DNA of 64,000 nt from Paenibacillus hemerocallicola (GTDB taxonomy: Bacteria; Bacillota; Bacilli; Paenibacillales; NBRC-103111), in contig NZ_VDCQ01000010.1 in the NCBI RefSeq assembly GCF_006265175.1, positions 49,447-113,446 of the forward strand, written 5' to 3'. The notes beneath the pieces are model-generated. The model searched no databases and was not told where the DNA came from. It saw nothing but the letters and a program-made list of their open reading frames with translations. The position numbers and the translations under genes were made by a program. Below are positions 1-10,806 of the stretch, in pieces; position 1 is the first letter of the stretch; each line of letters opens with the position of its first letter.

Positions 1-470
1 TTTATATGCTTCTGCCACCGGCTGCGCGGTATTTTGTCCGCTTTCGTGGCCACGACGCAGATCGGAATTTCGTAATGGGTCAGCCAATCGTACATCGCCG
101 CATCGTCCCGCGTAGGCGGGTGCCTTACATCGACCAGCATGATGACCATGCGGAGCCGGTCCCGCTTCAGCAAATACGATTCGATGAACTTGCCCCATTC
201 CTCCCTTTGCTTCTTCGACACCTTTGCATAGCCGTAGCCGGGCAAATCGACGAAATACAGCTCCCCATTGATTCTATAAAAATTCAGCGTCTGCGTTTTA
301 CCCGGACTCGAGCTTGTTCGGGCCAAGTTTTTGCGTTGGATCATCTTGTTGATAAGCGACGATTTCCCTACGTTCGAACGGCCGGCCAAAGCGACTTCCG
401 GCAGCCCGTCCTCAGGATACTGGTCCGGCCCGACCGCGCTTATAATAAACTCCGCCTGAGTTACATTCAT
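1..470 (-). CDS. engB: Ribosome biogenesis GTP-binding protein EngB/YsxC (3' part outside window)
   Basis: TRAFAC-class GTPase needed for assembly of the large ribosomal subunit. The minus-strand frame starts at ATG 470 (MNVTQAEF) and runs off base 1, giving about 156 residues of a family that is normally about 195. Visible motifs are G1 [10 protein letters not shown]3 [10 protein letters not shown] and G4 TKADK. It lies 19 bp downstream of lonA, the same lonA-ysxC order as in Bacillus subtilis, so it is probably co-transcribed with lonA. The C-terminus cannot be judged here. Confidence 0.95.
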   Translation of the reverse strand, partial: MNVTQAEFIISAVGPDQYPEDGLPEVALAGRSNVGKSSLINKMIQRKNLARTSSSPGKTQTLNFYRINGELYFVDLPGYGYAKVSKKQREEWGKFIESYLLKRDRLRMVIMLVDVRHPPTRDDAAMYDWLTHYEIPICVVATKADKIPRSRWQKHI

Positions 471-489
471 CTGGCTTCCCCCTCTCCCA

Positions 490-2826
490 TCACCCGATCG
501 AAACCGGCCGCACTAACGCATGCTCCAGTACTTGATCCATATGATGGACCGGAATAAATGTCAGCTCCTGGCGGACCGTCTCCGGAATTTCCTGCAAATC
601 TTTCTCGTTGTCTTTGGGCAGCAAAATCGTTTTGACGCCGGCCCGGTGCGCCGCCAACGATTTTTCCTTGAGTCCCCCGATCGGAAGCACGCGGCCCCGC
701 AGCGTAATTTCCCCGGTCATGGCCACCGATTTGGAGACAGGAATATTGGTCAACGCGGATATGAGAGCCGTTGCCATCGTAATCCCCGCGGAAGGTCCGT
801 CTTTCGGAATCGCGCCTTCCGGTATATGGATATGAATGTCGTTTTTCTCGTGAAAATCGGGGGCGATGCCCAGCTGCCCGGCTTTGGAACGCGTATAGCT
901 GAATGCGGCTTGGGCCGACTCCTTCATGACGTCGCCCAATTTCCCGGTAAGCGTCAGCTTGCCGTTCCCCGGCATAACGGTAACCTCGATAACCAGCGTA
1001 TCGCCGCCGACTTCAGTCCAGGCAAGACCGGTGACAGCTCCGATCTGATCCTCCTGATCGGCCAGACTGATCCTGAATTTGGACGGGCCGAGATAGTCCT
1101 TCAGGTTGTCGGTCGTAATCGTGACGGACTGCTGATCGCCTGAAACGATCACCTTGGCCGATTTGCGGCAAATTGTCGCGATCTGCTGCTCCAGATTGCG
1201 GACCCCCGCCTCCCGCGTATATTCCCGGACCACTTTCATCAGAGTCGCTTCGTCGGTCTGCAGCTGCTCTTCCGTCAGGCCGTGGTCTTTGACCTGCTTG
1301 GGCAGCAAGTAACGGATGGCGATTTGCAGCTTCTCGATTTCCGTATAGCCGGGAATGTACAGCATTTCCATCCGGTCCAGCAACGGCCGGGGAATATTAT
1401 GAACGGCATTCGCGGTCGTGACGAACATGACGTTCGATAAATCAAAAGGCACTTCGATATAATGATCGCTAAAAGTTCCGTTTTGTTCGGGGTCCAGCAC
1501 TTCCAGCAAGGCGGACGCCGGATCTCCGCGGAAGTCCATCGCCATTTTGTCGATTTCGTCGAGCAGCATGACCGGATTGTTGCTGCCGGCGTTTTTCAAG
1601 CCTTGAATGATCCTTCCCGGCATCGCACCGACATACGTGCGCCGATGACCGCGAATTTCCGCCTCGTCACGGACGCCGCCGAGCGAAATCCTGATAAATT
1701 TGCGGTTCAAGGAACGGGCGATCGAGCGGGCGATCGACGTCTTGCCGACACCCGGAGGACCGACGAGGCATAGGATAGGTCCCTTCATCTTCTGGACAAG
1801 CCTCTGGACGGCCAAATATTCCAGTACCCGCTCCTTCGGCTTCTCCAAGCCGTAGTGGTCGTCGTTCAGCACGTCTTCCGCTTTTTTGAGATCCAAGTCG
1901 TCATCGGTCCGCTTCGACCAAGGCAATGCGAGCAGCCAGTCTACATAGTTGCGGATGACCGCCCCTTCGGCGGACGTGGCCGGCATTTTCTCCAGACGGT
2001 CGATTTCCTTCTCGATTTTCTCCCGCACCTTATCCGGAACTCCCGCTTCCTCGAGCTGGGAACGAAGCTCCTCCGCCTCGCCGGCGCGTCCTTCCTTATC
2101 GCCGAGCTCCTTCTGGATCGCCTTCATTTGCTCGCGAAGGTAGTATTCCTTCTGCGTTTTCTCCATCTGCTTTTTGACGCGCTGGTTGATTTTCCGTTCC
2201 AGCTCCAGCACTTCGCGTTCGTTGTTCAAAAAGCCGAGCAGCTTTTCCAGCCGCTGCCGAACTTCGACCGTTTCGAGTATTTCCTGCTTGTCTTTGATTT
2301 TGAGCGACAAATGACTCGTTATGACGTCTGCCAGCCGACCCGGCTCTTCGATGTCGGATACGGCGGAGAGCGTCTCCGGCGTTACCTTTTTCGACAAGTT
2401 GATGTAATGCTCGAATTGACTCAGCACCGTACGCATTAGTGCGTCGATCTCCGAGTCGGTCGTCACTTGTTCGGCAAGCTCCTTGACCGTCACCTCGTAG
2501 TAATCGGCATTCGCTACATACTCCACGATCTCGCCCCGCATGACGCCTTCCACGAGCACGCGGATCGTTCCATTAGGAAGCTTGAGCATTTGCTTGACTT
2601 TGGTAATCGTTCCGACCTGGTAAATATCGTCCTTCTGCGGTTCCTCAATATTAATCTCCGACTGCGAGCAGAGGAGAATCATTTCATCGTCCACCATCGC
2701 CTGTTCCAGTGCTTTGACCGATTTTTCCCGGCCAACGTCCAGATGCAGCACCATGCTAGGGTAAACAAGCAGCCCCCGCAACGGAAGAAGCGGCAATCGG
2801 CGCATCTTCGGCTTATTCGGACCCAT
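490..2826 (-). CDS. lonA: ATP-dependent protease LonA
   Basis: Cytoplasmic AAA+ serine protease degrading misfolded and regulatory proteins. The 778 residues match the usual LonA length. The order is an N-terminal substrate-binding domain ([16 protein letters not shown]), coiled coil, AAA+ module with Walker [10 protein letters not shown] and Walker B LLDEIDK, and the protease domain with the catalytic Ser in [10 protein letters not shown] and the Lys in [10 protein letters not shown]. The ATG follows a strong AGGAGGTG. The 334-bp gap to lonB contains a TATAAT at 2894-2899 on this strand, suggesting its own promoter. engB follows after 19 bp. Confidence 0.98.
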   Translation of the reverse strand: MGPNKPKMRRLPLLPLRGLLVYPSMVLHLDVGREKSVKALEQAMVDDEMILLCSQSEINIEEPQKDDIYQVGTITKVKQMLKLPNGTIRVLVEGVMRGEIVEYVANADYYEVTVKELAEQVTTDSEIDALMRTVLSQFEHYINLSKKVTPETLSAVSDIEEPGRLADVITSHLSLKIKDKQEILETVEVRQRLEKLLGFLNNEREVLELERKINQRVKKQMEKTQKEYYLREQMKAIQKELGDKEGRAGEAEELRSQLEEAGVPDKVREKIEKEIDRLEKMPATSAEGAVIRNYVDWLLALPWSKRTDDDLDLKKAEDVLNDDHYGLEKPKERVLEYLAVQRLVQKMKGPILCLVGPPGVGKTSIARSIARSLNRKFIRISLGGVRDEAEIRGHRRTYVGAMPGRIIQGLKNAGSNNPVMLLDEIDKMAMDFRGDPASALLEVLDPEQNGTFSDHYIEVPFDLSNVMFVTTANAVHNIPRPLLDRMEMLYIPGYTEIEKLQIAIRYLLPKQVKDHGLTEEQLQTDEATLMKVVREYTREAGVRNLEQQIATICRKSAKVIVSGDQQSVTITTDNLKDYLGPSKFRISLADQEDQIGAVTGLAWTEVGGDTLVIEVTVMPGNGKLTLTGKLGDVMKESAQAAFSYTRSKAGQLGIAPDFHEKNDIHIHIPEGAIPKDGPSAGITMATALISALTNIPVSKSVAMTGEITLRGRVLPIGGLKEKSLAAHRAGVKTILLPKDNEKDLQEIPETVRQELTFIPVHHMDQVLEHALVRPVSIG

Positions 2827-3160
2827 GCTCCTGCACCTCCTGAAAGCTTAATCGTAAGCATGTTATGTTGCTTTCTCTAAGAACGGTCCCCAAATTATAG
2901 TGGGCTGTCTTGACATGTTCCATTCGTTATTGGGGGGATTCCCCAACATTTTATCAAAAGTGCGGTTAAAACACCAATTTGCCGCACCCCGTTCGGCGTT
3001 TTAGGCGAAAAGCGGGGTACGGCAAACGATTGGGACCGTCTATTGCATGGCGAAACATTCAACTTTTTCAGACCTCTTGCTCCCGGTTCCTCTTTTTCCG
3101 GACCCCACCAAAAGTAATTGGAGTAAACCTCGCAGGTCTACTTCACTTTTTGGGGAGTTC
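2827..3160. other. lonB-lonA intergenic region with imperfect inverted repeat
   Basis: No gene is seen in these 334 bp. It holds an imperfect inverted repeat at about 3098-3157, just after the lonB stop codon, with arms around CCCCACCAAAAGT and ACTTTTTGGGG and a short TCGC loop. No clear T-run follows, so it may be an mRNA-stabilising or processing hairpin rather than a classical terminator. The lonA promoter region with TATAAT at 2894-2899 (minus strand) lies in the other half. Confidence 0.5.
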
Positions 3161-4867
3161 TCAACGCGGCTCGCGCGCCTGCAAGTATGGCAGCGGCGAT
3201 GCGACCAAAACGTCCGCTCCGTTCGCCACGTTGTTGAAGGAAAGCTCACCGCTACCGATTCCCAGAGCGTGATGCAGCACTTCTTCCACAGTTTCGACCG
3301 GAATGACTTGCAAACCGTTTAAGCCCCCGAATATTTCCTGCCAGTTTTCCTTCGGTATAATGACTTTCGTCGCTCCCGCCTGAAAAGCCGCCTCCACCTT
3401 GGCGACGACGCCGCCTACCGGCTTCACTTTGCCGTGAATGCTAACTTCCCCGGTCATCGCCACCGTATTATCCACCGGAATTTGCCGGATGGCCGATGCG
3501 ATCGCCGTTGCCATCGATACCCCTGCGGACGGTCCGTCGATCGGAATGCCGCCGGGAAAATTGATATGCAGGTCGTAATCGTAAGGGCTCATGCCCAAGC
3601 GGCGCAGAACGGTCAGCACGTTCTCGATCGAGCCGCGCGCCATGCTTTTGCGCCGAAGCGTCTTGGAGCCGCCGCCCATTTCCTCTTCATCGACGACGCC
3701 CGTTATCGTAAACGTTCCGGTGCGCGGTGCAGAGGCCGGGATGCACGTTACTTCGATTTCCAGCAAAGTCCCCATATTCGGTCCGTATACGGCCAATCCG
3801 TTGACGAATCCGATCTGCGGCAGGGCGGGTACCTTCTTCTCCGGACGCGGCGTCAGCTGGCTGCTGTTCACGACCCATTCGACGTCGGCCGCGGTCAGCT
3901 CGCTGCGCTGCTCGGTCATGGCCATCCCGGCGGCAAGCTGGATGATGTTGACCGCTTCCCGCCCGTTTGTCGCATATTTTTGCACAACCTCGATAGCCCC
4001 CGGCGTTTCCTTCAAGCCGATTTTCGTTATGGCGTTGCGGGCGATCTGGGCAATTTCGTCGGGGAGCAGCGGGCGGAAAAAAATTTCCATGCAGCGCGAT
4101 CGGATCGCCGGCGGTATTTCTTGCGCCGTCCGCGTCGTCGCCCCGACGAGCCGGAAGTCGGCGGGCAGACCGTTCTGGAAAATATCGTGAATGTAATTCG
4201 GAATGTTCGTATCCTCCGAATTGTAATAGGCGCTTTCCAGAAATACTTTGCGATCTTCAAGCACTTTTAATAATTTATTCATTTGAATCGGATGCAATTC
4301 ACCGATCTCGTCGATAAACAGCATTCCTCCGTGCGCCTTCGTCACGGCGCCGGCTTTAGGCTGCGGTATACCGGCCACTCCCATCGCTCCCGCACCCTGG
4401 TAGATCGGGTCGTGAACGGAACCGATGAGCGGATCCGCGATGCCCCTTTCATCAAAGCGTGCGGTCGTAGCATCCAGCTCTACAAATTTGGCGTCAAACC
4501 GGAACGGCGATGCCGAGTTTTTCTTCGCTTCCTCGAGTACGACACGCGCTGCGGCGGTTTTACCGACACCGGGAGGGCCGTATATAATCACATGCTGGGG
4601 ATTCGGGCCGCACAGAGCCGCCTTCAGCGTCCGCAGCCCTTCTTTCTGACCGATAATGTCCCCCATCGTTGTCGGACGCGTCTTCTCCGCAAGCGGCTTC
4701 GTGAGCGAGATGGAACGCAGCTTCCGCAGCTTATCCATTTCTTTGCGGGATTCGCGATCCACCGCGGTCCGGTTCGTTTGCTGATTGCGCAGCAAGTTCC
4801 AAAAATATAACCCGATCACGATGGCAAAGAACACCTGGATGATCATGAGGATAATGCTTAAACTCAT
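3161..4867 (-). CDS. lonB: Membrane-anchored forespore protease LonB
   Basis: Lon-type AAA+ protease. In B. subtilis LonB is forespore-specific and under sigma-F control. It has 568 residues (B. subtilis 552). An N-terminal membrane segment (about 4-25, SIILMIIQVFFAIVIGLYFW) replaces the LonA substrate-binding domain. Walker A is [11 protein letters not shown], Walker B MLFIDEIGEL, the catalytic Ser is in DGPSAGVSMATA and a downstream Lys is in VVAKVEAAF. AGGAGGG lies 7 nt before the ATG. A sigma-F-like promoter lies upstream at 4907-4936. It sits between the amidase (divergent) and lonA. Confidence 0.96.
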   Translation of the reverse strand: MSLSIILMIIQVFFAIVIGLYFWNLLRNQQTNRTAVDRESRKEMDKLRKLRSISLTKPLAEKTRPTTMGDIIGQKEGLRTLKAALCGPNPQHVIIYGPPGVGKTAAARVVLEEAKKNSASPFRFDAKFVELDATTARFDERGIADPLIGSVHDPIYQGAGAMGVAGIPQPKAGAVTKAHGGMLFIDEIGELHPIQMNKLLKVLEDRKVFLESAYYNSEDTNIPNYIHDIFQNGLPADFRLVGATTRTAQEIPPAIRSRCMEIFFRPLLPDEIAQIARNAITKIGLKETPGAIEVVQKYATNGREAVNIIQLAAGMAMTEQRSELTAADVEWVVNSSQLTPRPEKKVPALPQIGFVNGLAVYGPNMGTLLEIEVTCIPASAPRTGTFTITGVVDEEEMGGGSKTLRRKSMARGSIENVLTVLRRLGMSPYDYDLHINFPGGIPIDGPSAGVSMATAIASAIRQIPVDNTVAMTGEVSIHGKVKPVGGVVAKVEAAFQAGATKVIIPKENWQEIFGGLNGLQVIPVETVEEVLHHALGIGSGELSFNNVANGADVLVASPLPYLQAREPR

Positions 4868-4906
4868 TCGATATCCCTCCTGACTGCTTTACTATCACAT
4901 ACATGG

Positions 4907-4936
4907 TAGTATTACCCTGCGTCAGAAACGTTAATC
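4907..4936 (-). promoter_or_regulatory. Putative sigma-F promoter of lonB
   Basis: On the minus strand, GATTA (4932-4936), a 15-nt spacer and GGTAATACTA (4907-4916) lie about 40 bp before the lonB start. The -10 fits the sigma-F pattern GGnrAnAnT fully and the -35 fits GywTA at four of five bases. B. subtilis lonB is known to be sigma-F dependent, so pattern and gene identity agree. Found by eye only. Confidence 0.6.
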
Positions 4937-5057
4937 GGCGAATGAGAAGAAAATGTTTAAGCCAACCTATCTGCATCCACCAAAAGTGACGATGTGGCTT
5001 CGAAGCGCATTCCGACCATACATAGTCAAGATATCCGGATAGGAGGGAAGCACGACG

Positions 5058-5750
5058 ATGATACGCCGCAAAATTACAATGGTTTGGTTAGCCTGCCTTT
5101 CTTTGTCGCTCTTGCTGATGTCCAGCGGTACGGCCTACGCGGATCCGGCACCGTCCGTTTCTACAGTGGACGTGCTTATAGATGTCGGCCATGGCGGAAT
5201 TGACGGTGGAACGTCTCACGGGGATTTGCTGGAGAAGCATTTGAATTTGATCGTCGGCAAAAAGCTGTACGATAAACTGCGTGAAATGAACATACGCGTC
5301 GCCTTGAACCGAACCCGAGACTTCGCTCCAAGCGACGATAACGATTGGCACCGGACCCGTTCCCGCCATCTGCGCGACTTATCCCAACGGAAGCTGGTTA
5401 TCGATGCGCTTAAACCGAAGCTTACGATCAGCCTGCATACGAACTGGTCCAAAAATTCGTCCGCAAGCGGTCCGGGTGTACTGTATCAATCCAATCAGTC
5501 GAGCTACGTCGCCGCCCACCTGTTTTCGAATCGGCTAAACGCCGTTTACGGCACGTCGTCCGCTCCCTATCTCGGAAAAACGTTTTATTTGCTGAAGCAT
5601 TCCAAGACACCCGCGATTATTGTGGAAATGGGCTACATCAGCAGTGCGTACGACCGCAAAATGCTGACTGAATCGGCCGGACAAAATAAAATAACGGAGG
5701 CTCTCGCCTCCGCCGTTCTCGATTATTTGTTTTTTGCTCATCCGGACTAA
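5058..5750 (+). CDS. N-acetylmuramoyl-L-alanine amidase, CwlD-like
   Basis: Zinc amidase of the Amidase_3 family, cleaving the lactyl-peptide bond of peptidoglycan. It has 230 residues with a signal peptide (about 1-28, ending AYADP), so it acts outside the membrane. Metal/catalytic motifs are DVGHGGIDGG (His), the acidic LLEKHLN, SLHTNWS (His) and IIVEMGYIS (Glu). Size and motif order resemble B. subtilis CwlD, which makes muramic delta-lactam in the spore cortex. That assignment is likely but not certain, because other Amidase_3 enzymes look alike. AGGAGGG precedes the ATG. It is divergent from lonB. Confidence 0.85.
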   Translation: MIRRKITMVWLACLSLSLLLMSSGTAYADPAPSVSTVDVLIDVGHGGIDGGTSHGDLLEKHLNLIVGKKLYDKLREMNIRVALNRTRDFAPSDDNDWHRTRSRHLRDLSQRKLVIDALKPKLTISLHTNWSKNSSASGPGVLYQSNQSSYVAAHLFSNRLNAVYGTSSAPYLGKTFYLLKHSKTPAIIVEMGYISSAYDRKMLTESAGQNKITEALASAVLDYLFFAHPD

Positions 5751-6080
5751 GTTCTTGTTTACGAACTTACTTGGATTCACAATTAGTAACTTTAGGTGTT
5801 AAGTGAAACGAGGCGCTTTTTCGGCCCGTTTCCGAGCCGATAACGGCTCTCCCGTCCGTTAGCCGGATCGAAGAAGGGCATTCGCCCCAATAGCGTTTGC
5901 TCCTGTCCGTTAGCCCGGGCTTCCTATGACAGCTGCGTTTCCCCGTCCTGTCCGCCTAGTAAAGGTCATCTCTGATAAGGAAACCTTCACCCGAGTAGTA
6001 ACCTTTCGGTTCACTATTCATCCATTTTAATAGCCAGCTAGCACACCGTTGCGGTTCTTCTATCCCAACGCGAATCGAGC
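5751..6080. other. Intergenic region with repeated CTAACGGACA-type words
   Basis: No gene is seen between the convergent amidase and ispG genes. The word GTCCGTTAG occurs at 5854-5862 and 5905-5913. The same word recurs in inverse orientation and as a hairpin at 33929-33989. A short hairpin AAGTTC...GAACTT lies just after the amidase stop codon (about 5750-5770) without a T-run. Confidence 0.4.
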
Positions 6081-7178
6081 TTAGTGCCGGCGCCCGGGGA
6101 TCGTACCTGTGCGCTCGAATTCCGCGACGATGTTGTCGATTTCTTTTTTCAGCTCGCTGACGAGATCCGCTTCCGGCACTTTGCGGATCATTTCCCCGTA
6201 ACGGAACAGCATTCCTTCGCCTCTCGCACCCGCAATGCCGATGTCCGCTTCCTTCGCTTCACCAGGGCCGTTGACGGCGCAGCCGAGCACCGATACTTTG
6301 ATCGGCACCTTCAGCTTCTCTATATATTGCTCGACCTCGTTCGCTACCGAGAACAAATCGATATCCAGCCTGCCGCATGTCGGGCAAGAAACGAGCGTAG
6401 CGGCATTCGTAATAAGACCGAACGTTTTCAGCAGCTCGCGGGCTACTTTGATTTCCTCGACGGGATCGGCACTCAAAGAAATCCGGATCGTCGAGCCAAT
6501 CCCCATATGAAGCAGCGTACCGAGACCGGCTGCGCTTTTCACGGTTCCCGAGAACAAGGTGCCTGCTTCCGTTATGCCGAGGTGCAGCGGGTAGCTGAAC
6601 GCCGCTGCCGCCTTCGTATAGGCTGCGATCGCCATCGGGACATCCGAGGCCTTCAGCGAAACGATAATGTCGTGGAAGTCCAGCTCCTCCAGTATGCCGA
6701 TATGGAACAAGGCGCTCTCTACCATCGCCTCCGGCGTCGGATAACCGTACTTGTCCAACAAATGCTTCTCCAGCGACCCGGCGTTTACCCCGATCCGTAT
6801 CGGGATCCCTCGCTCCTTGCAAGCTTTAACGACCGCCTCTACTTTTTCCCTGCGGCCGATGTTGCCCGGATTGATCCGCACTTTGTCGATCCCGTTCTCG
6901 ATTGCGGCCAGCGCGAGACGATGATCGAAATGGATGTCGGCCACGAGCGGGATATGAATTTGCTTCTTGATCTCTTTGATCGCTTCGGCCGCTTCTTTAT
7001 TGTTGACGGTAACGCGAACCATTTGGCAGCCCGCTTCTTCCAGCCGGAGTATTTCGGCCACCGTCGCTTTGACGTCCGCCGTTTTCGTCGTACACATGCT
7101 TTGCATGATGACGTCGTTGCTTCCCCCGATAGTCACATTGCCTACTTGGACGGATCTCGTTTCGGTGCGATGGTACAT
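6081..7178 (-). CDS. ispG: 4-hydroxy-3-methylbut-2-enyl diphosphate synthase (flavodoxin) IspG
   Basis: Fe-S enzyme of the non-mevalonate (MEP) isoprenoid pathway, converting MEcPP to HMBPP. Iron-sulfur ligand motifs SCPTCGR and GCAVNGPGE and the conserved [12 protein letters not shown] and [10 protein letters not shown] stretches are visible. I place the start at ATG 7178 ([13 protein letters not shown]), which aligns with B. subtilis IspG and has GGGAGAG 6 nt upstream. A longer start at 7205 is possible but has GGAGG directly against the ATG. In B. subtilis ispG is not in the clp/lon block, so its place between clpX and lonB is a local arrangement. Confidence 0.96.
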   Translation of the reverse strand: MYHRTETRSVQVGNVTIGGSNDVIMQSMCTTKTADVKATVAEILRLEEAGCQMVRVTVNNKEAAEAIKEIKKQIHIPLVADIHFDHRLALAAIENGIDKVRINPGNIGRREKVEAVVKACKERGIPIRIGVNAGSLEKHLLDKYGYPTPEAMVESALFHIGILEELDFHDIIVSLKASDVPMAIAAYTKAAAAFSYPLHLGITEAGTLFSGTVKSAAGLGTLLHMGIGSTIRISLSADPVEEIKVARELLKTFGLITNAATLVSCPTCGRLDIDLFSVANEVEQYIEKLKVPIKVSVLGCAVNGPGEAKEADIGIAGARGEGMLFRYGEMIRKVPEADLVSELKKEIDNIVAEFERTGTIPGRRH

Positions 7179-7279
7179 GTTCGGCTCTCCCATGATACCA
7201 AACATCCTCCGCTCCGGTCTTGGGTCCCCGTAAGGGCCTCGGACGGATTGGAGGAAGGTCGGTAAGTAGTAGTAGCGCG

Positions 7280-8551
7280 TTACGCGCTTTCTTCTTTTTT
7301 GTTTTTGGAAGGGGCGGCCTTGCCGTCCTTCAATTTCAATTCCGGCGTAATTTTGTCCATGACGACTTCCTTCGTTACGACGCAGTTGGATACGTCGTCG
7401 CGGGATGGCACTTCGAACATGACATCCAGCATAAGGCCTTCGATAATGGCGCGCAATCCCCGGGCACCGGTGTTCCGCTTGATCGCTTCTTTGGCGATGG
7501 CATCGAGCGCATCCGGAGTGAACTCCAGAGAAACGTTATCCATCTCCAGCATTTTTTGGTATTGCTTGACGAGCGCATTTTTCGGTTCGGTCAAAATGCG
7601 CACGAGCGCAGGCTCATCCAAAGGCTCCAGCGTGGAAACGACCGGCAGACGGCCGACGAACTCCGGAATAAGACCGAATTTCAACAAGTCCTCCGGCAGC
7701 ACGAGCGACAAATATTCGCCCGGCTTCAGGTCCGTCTTGTGTCCTTCGCTGCTAAAGCCGATTACTTTTTTGCCGATACGGCGTTTGATGATCTGCTCGA
7801 TGCCGTCGAAGGCTCCGCCGCAAATAAACAAGATGTTCGTCGTATCGATTTGGATAAACTCCTGATGCGGATGCTTGCGCCCGCCTTGCGGCGGAACGGA
7901 TGCAACCGTACCTTCCAATATTTTGAGGAGCGCTTGCTGAACGCCTTCGCCCGACACGTCGCGGGTAATGGAAGGGTTCTCCGACTTGCGCGCCACTTTG
8001 TCGATTTCGTCGATGTAAATAATGCCCTTCTCGGCCTTCTCCACATCGTAATCCGCCGCCTGAATCAGCTTGAGCAAAATATTTTCCACGTCTTCACCGA
8101 CATAGCCGGCTTCCGTGAGCGAAGTCGCGTCCGCGATAGCGAACGGTACGTTCAATATTTTGGCCAACGTTTGGGCTAGCAGCGTTTTCCCGCTTCCGGT
8201 AGGACCGATCAGCGCGATATTGCTCTTTTGAAGCTCGACGTCTTCCAGCTTATTCTGGGAATTGATCCGTTTGTAATGGTTATACACCGCAACGGAAAGC
8301 GATTTTTTCGCTTGCTCCTGACCGATGACGTATTGATCGAGAATGGCGCGGATATCTTTCGGCTTCGGAACGTCTTTCAGCTCCAGCTCTTCCTCGCTGC
8401 CCAGCTCCTCTTCCACGATCTCGGTGCAAAGCTCGATGCATTCGTCGCAAATATAAACGCCCGGACCGGCTACCAGCTTGCGAACCTGATCTTGGGATTT
8501 CCCGCAGAACGAGCATTTCAGCTGTCCTTTTTCGTCGTTGAACTTAAACAT
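7280..8551 (-). CDS. clpX: ATP-dependent Clp protease ATP-binding subunit ClpX
   Basis: AAA+ unfoldase that delivers substrates to ClpP. It has 423 residues, the usual length. The N-terminal C4 zinc-binding domain shows CSFCGK and CDECIELC. Walker A is GPTGSGKT, Walker B is IIYIDEIDK, and the IGF loop needed for ClpP docking is visible as KKVIGFSSE. The gene starts 11 bp downstream of the clpP stop codon, so clpP-clpX form an operon, unlike B. subtilis where clpP is elsewhere. Confidence 0.98.
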   Translation of the reverse strand: MFKFNDEKGQLKCSFCGKSQDQVRKLVAGPGVYICDECIELCTEIVEEELGSEEELELKDVPKPKDIRAILDQYVIGQEQAKKSLSVAVYNHYKRINSQNKLEDVELQKSNIALIGPTGSGKTLLAQTLAKILNVPFAIADATSLTEAGYVGEDVENILLKLIQAADYDVEKAEKGIIYIDEIDKVARKSENPSITRDVSGEGVQQALLKILEGTVASVPPQGGRKHPHQEFIQIDTTNILFICGGAFDGIEQIIKRRIGKKVIGFSSEGHKTDLKPGEYLSLVLPEDLLKFGLIPEFVGRLPVVSTLEPLDEPALVRILTEPKNALVKQYQKMLEMDNVSLEFTPDALDAIAKEAIKRNTGARGLRAIIEGLMLDVMFEVPSRDDVSNCVVTKEVVMDKITPELKLKDGKAAPSKNKKEESA

Positions 8552-8562
8552 AGGATCACCTC

Positions 8563-9153
8563 CTATTGTTGGTTGATATGAGTGATTACTTTATCAATCA
8601 GCCCATATTCCACAGCCTGCTCGGCACTCATGAAATTATCCCGGTCGGTGTCGCGTTCGATCTTGTCGTAAGGCTGACCGGTGTGATGCACGTAAATTTC
8701 GTTAAGCTTATGCTTCGTCTTCAAAATCCAGTCGGCGTGAATCTTAATGTCGGCCGCCTGTCCCCTTACGCCGCCAAGAGGCTGGTGAATCATCACTTCG
8801 CTGTTCGGGAGCGCAAATCGCTTGCCCTTAGCTCCCGCAGTCAAGAGCAGAGAACCCATGCTGGCCGCCATGCCGACGCAAATCGTGGAAACGTCCGGCT
8901 TGATGTACTGCATCGTATCGTAAATGCCCAAGCCTGCGGTAACCGAGCCCCCGGGCGAATTGATATAAATGCTTATGTCCTTCTCCGAATCTTGAGCGGT
9001 CAGAAACAACAGCTGGGCGATGACCAGATTCGCCACGTCGTCATCGATGGCACTGCCCAAAAAGATGATGCGGTCTTTCAGAAGGCGCGAGTAGATGTCG
9101 TACGAACGCTCGCCGCGACTTTCCTGCTCGACAACCATAGGAATCAGGCCCAT
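8563..9153 (-). CDS. clpP: ATP-dependent Clp protease proteolytic subunit ClpP
   Basis: Serine peptidase forming the tetradecameric chamber used by ClpX and other Clp ATPases. It has 196 residues. The catalytic triad is visible as Ser in [10 protein letters not shown], His in MIHQPLGG and Asp in [10 protein letters not shown] terminator separates it from tig, so it probably has its own promoter in 9154-9315. I saw no CtsR-type GGTCAAA repeat there. Confidence 0.98.
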   Translation of the reverse strand: MGLIPMVVEQESRGERSYDIYSRLLKDRIIFLGSAIDDDVANLVIAQLLFLTAQDSEKDISIYINSPGGSVTAGLGIYDTMQYIKPDVSTICVGMAASMGSLLLTAGAKGKRFALPNSEVMIHQPLGGVRGQAADIKIHADWILKTKHKLNEIYVHHTGQPYDKIERDTDRDNFMSAEQAVEYGLIDKVITHINQQ

Positions 9154-9315
9154 ATCGTTCCCTCATTTCTTTGTAAGCTCAATTCATTTTACCACGTTTG
9201 CGGCCGCATGTCATTTTTGCCGTTGCTTCCATAAGTCTATGTAAGCCGCGATCAAACGATGCGCCCTGACGCCCCCCGCATGGAGTTGTCGGAGGAGCCG
9301 TTCGTAGGGTAAACG

Positions 9316-9346
9316 AAAGGCACGCTTAGGAGCAAACGTGCCTTTT
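9316..9346 (-). terminator. Terminator after tig
   Basis: Hairpin with arms AAAGGCACG and CGTGCCTTT around a 12-nt loop, with A/T-rich ends on both strands. It lies 23 bp downstream of the tig stop codon, before clpP on the minus strand. Confidence 0.75.
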
Positions 9347-9369
9347 CGTACGTACGGATCGATTTATGC

Positions 9370-10668
9370 TTAGGCTACTTCTACGGCTTTGCTGTTCTCG
9401 ACGAGGAACGCGATCGTCTTCCTCGAAGTCAGATCGTTTTGCAGCGTATCCAAGCTGCCGTTCGCGCTCAAAATGGCGCGAAGCTCGTCTGTCGATCTTT
9501 GGTATTGGCTCGACAGGCGCTCCAGCTCTTCATTGATTTCCTCTTCGGATGCACTGATGCTTTCCGCTTTGGCGATCGCTTCGATCACGAGATTGTTGCG
9601 AACCCGTCTGGCGGCGTCCGTACGCATTTGCTGCTTCACGGTCGCTTCGTCTTGACCCGTGAATTGCAAATACATGGCCAAGTCCATACCTTGCATTTGC
9701 AGACGGTTGCCGAATTCGGTGTACATTTGCTCGACCTCGGTCGTAATCATGGCTTCCGGTACTTCCACTTCCGCGTTGGCGGCAGCTTTCTCGACCAAGG
9801 ACGACTCGAGCTCTTGCTCGTTCGATTTTTGCTTGCGCTCTTGCAGGCGCGTCACGATGTCCTGCTTGAATTCGTCAAGCGTATCGAATTCGCTGACGTC
9901 TTTGGCGAACTCGTCGTCGAGCTCCGGCAAATTTTTGCGCTTAATGTCGCGAACCGTGACTTTGAATACGGCTTCTTTGCCTTTGAGCTCTTCGGAATGG
10001 TATTCTTCCGGGAAGGTCACGTTAACGTCCTTCTCTTCGCCTTTGGCCAAACCTACGACCTGCTCTTCGAAGCCCGGGATAAAGCTGCCAGAGCCGAGCT
10101 CCAGCGAGTGGCTCTCGCCTTTGCCGCCTTCGAAAGGAACGCCGTCGACGAAACCTTCGAAATCGATCACGGCGATGTCGCCATTCTCCGCAGTACCTTC
10201 TTCCAGAACGACCAGCTCGGCATGGCGCTGCTGCAGACGCTTCAGCTCCTCCGCGATCTCGTCTTCGGAAACGGCGTCGGCTTTTTGCTCGACCTCAAGA
10301 CCCTTATACTCGCCGAGCTGAACCTCAGGCTTGACAATAACGGTCGCTTTAAAGATAAGAGCTTGTCCTTTGCCGAACTGTTCGATTTCAACGTCCGGAC
10401 GATCGACCGGCTCGATGGAAGATTCCTCGACTGCTTGTACATACACTTCGGGAAGAAGAATATCCAGAGCGTCTTGGTACAAACTCTCTACGCCGAATTT
10501 CGCTTCAAAAATTTGCCGAGGCACTTTGCCTTTGCGGAAGCCCGGAATGTTCGCTTTTGCGGCTACTTTCTTGAAAGCCTTGTCCAAGGCGACTGCTACT
10601 TGCTCCGCGTCAACCTCCACGTTCAGAACGACTTTGTTCTTCTCTATTTTTTCCCAGGTTGCTTTCAT
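9370..10668 (-). CDS. tig: Trigger factor (ribosome-associated peptidyl-prolyl isomerase)
   Basis: Cytoplasmic chaperone that binds nascent chains at the ribosome exit. It has 432 residues. The N-terminal ribosome-binding domain carries the signature as PGFRKGKVP, where GFRxGxxP docks on L23. The central FKBP-like PPIase domain (about 150-245) includes AVIDFEGFVDGVPFEGG, followed by the helical C-terminal domain. Position upstream of clpP-clpX is typical. Confidence 0.98.
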   Translation of the reverse strand: MKATWEKIEKNKVVLNVEVDAEQVAVALDKAFKKVAAKANIPGFRKGKVPRQIFEAKFGVESLYQDALDILLPEVYVQAVEESSIEPVDRPDVEIEQFGKGQALIFKATVIVKPEVQLGEYKGLEVEQKADAVSEDEIAEELKRLQQRHAELVVLEEGTAENGDIAVIDFEGFVDGVPFEGGKGESHSLELGSGSFIPGFEEQVVGLAKGEEKDVNVTFPEEYHSEELKGKEAVFKVTVRDIKRKNLPELDDEFAKDVSEFDTLDEFKQDIVTRLQERKQKSNEQELESSLVEKAAANAEVEVPEAMITTEVEQMYTEFGNRLQMQGMDLAMYLQFTGQDEATVKQQMRTDAARRVRNNLVIEAIAKAESISASEEEINEELERLSSQYQRSTDELRAILSANGSLDTLQNDLTSRKTIAFLVENSKAVEVA

Positions 10669-10806
10669 TTTATGCTTTCCCCTCCAAAAAATTTGCCGGT
10701 CCTACGTACGCCCGGCTCCGTCGCCATAGGCACACGTTCTCATATGGCCATTTAACCACTATATTATAACATAAGGCGACTCCATTTCAAGTTTGAGCTT
10801 GAAACA

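Noticed and set aside
9154..9315. Search for CtsR or CIRCE elements before clpP
   Set aside because: No GGTCAAA tandem or TTAGCACTC inverted repeat was found, so heat-shock control by these regulators is not claimed.
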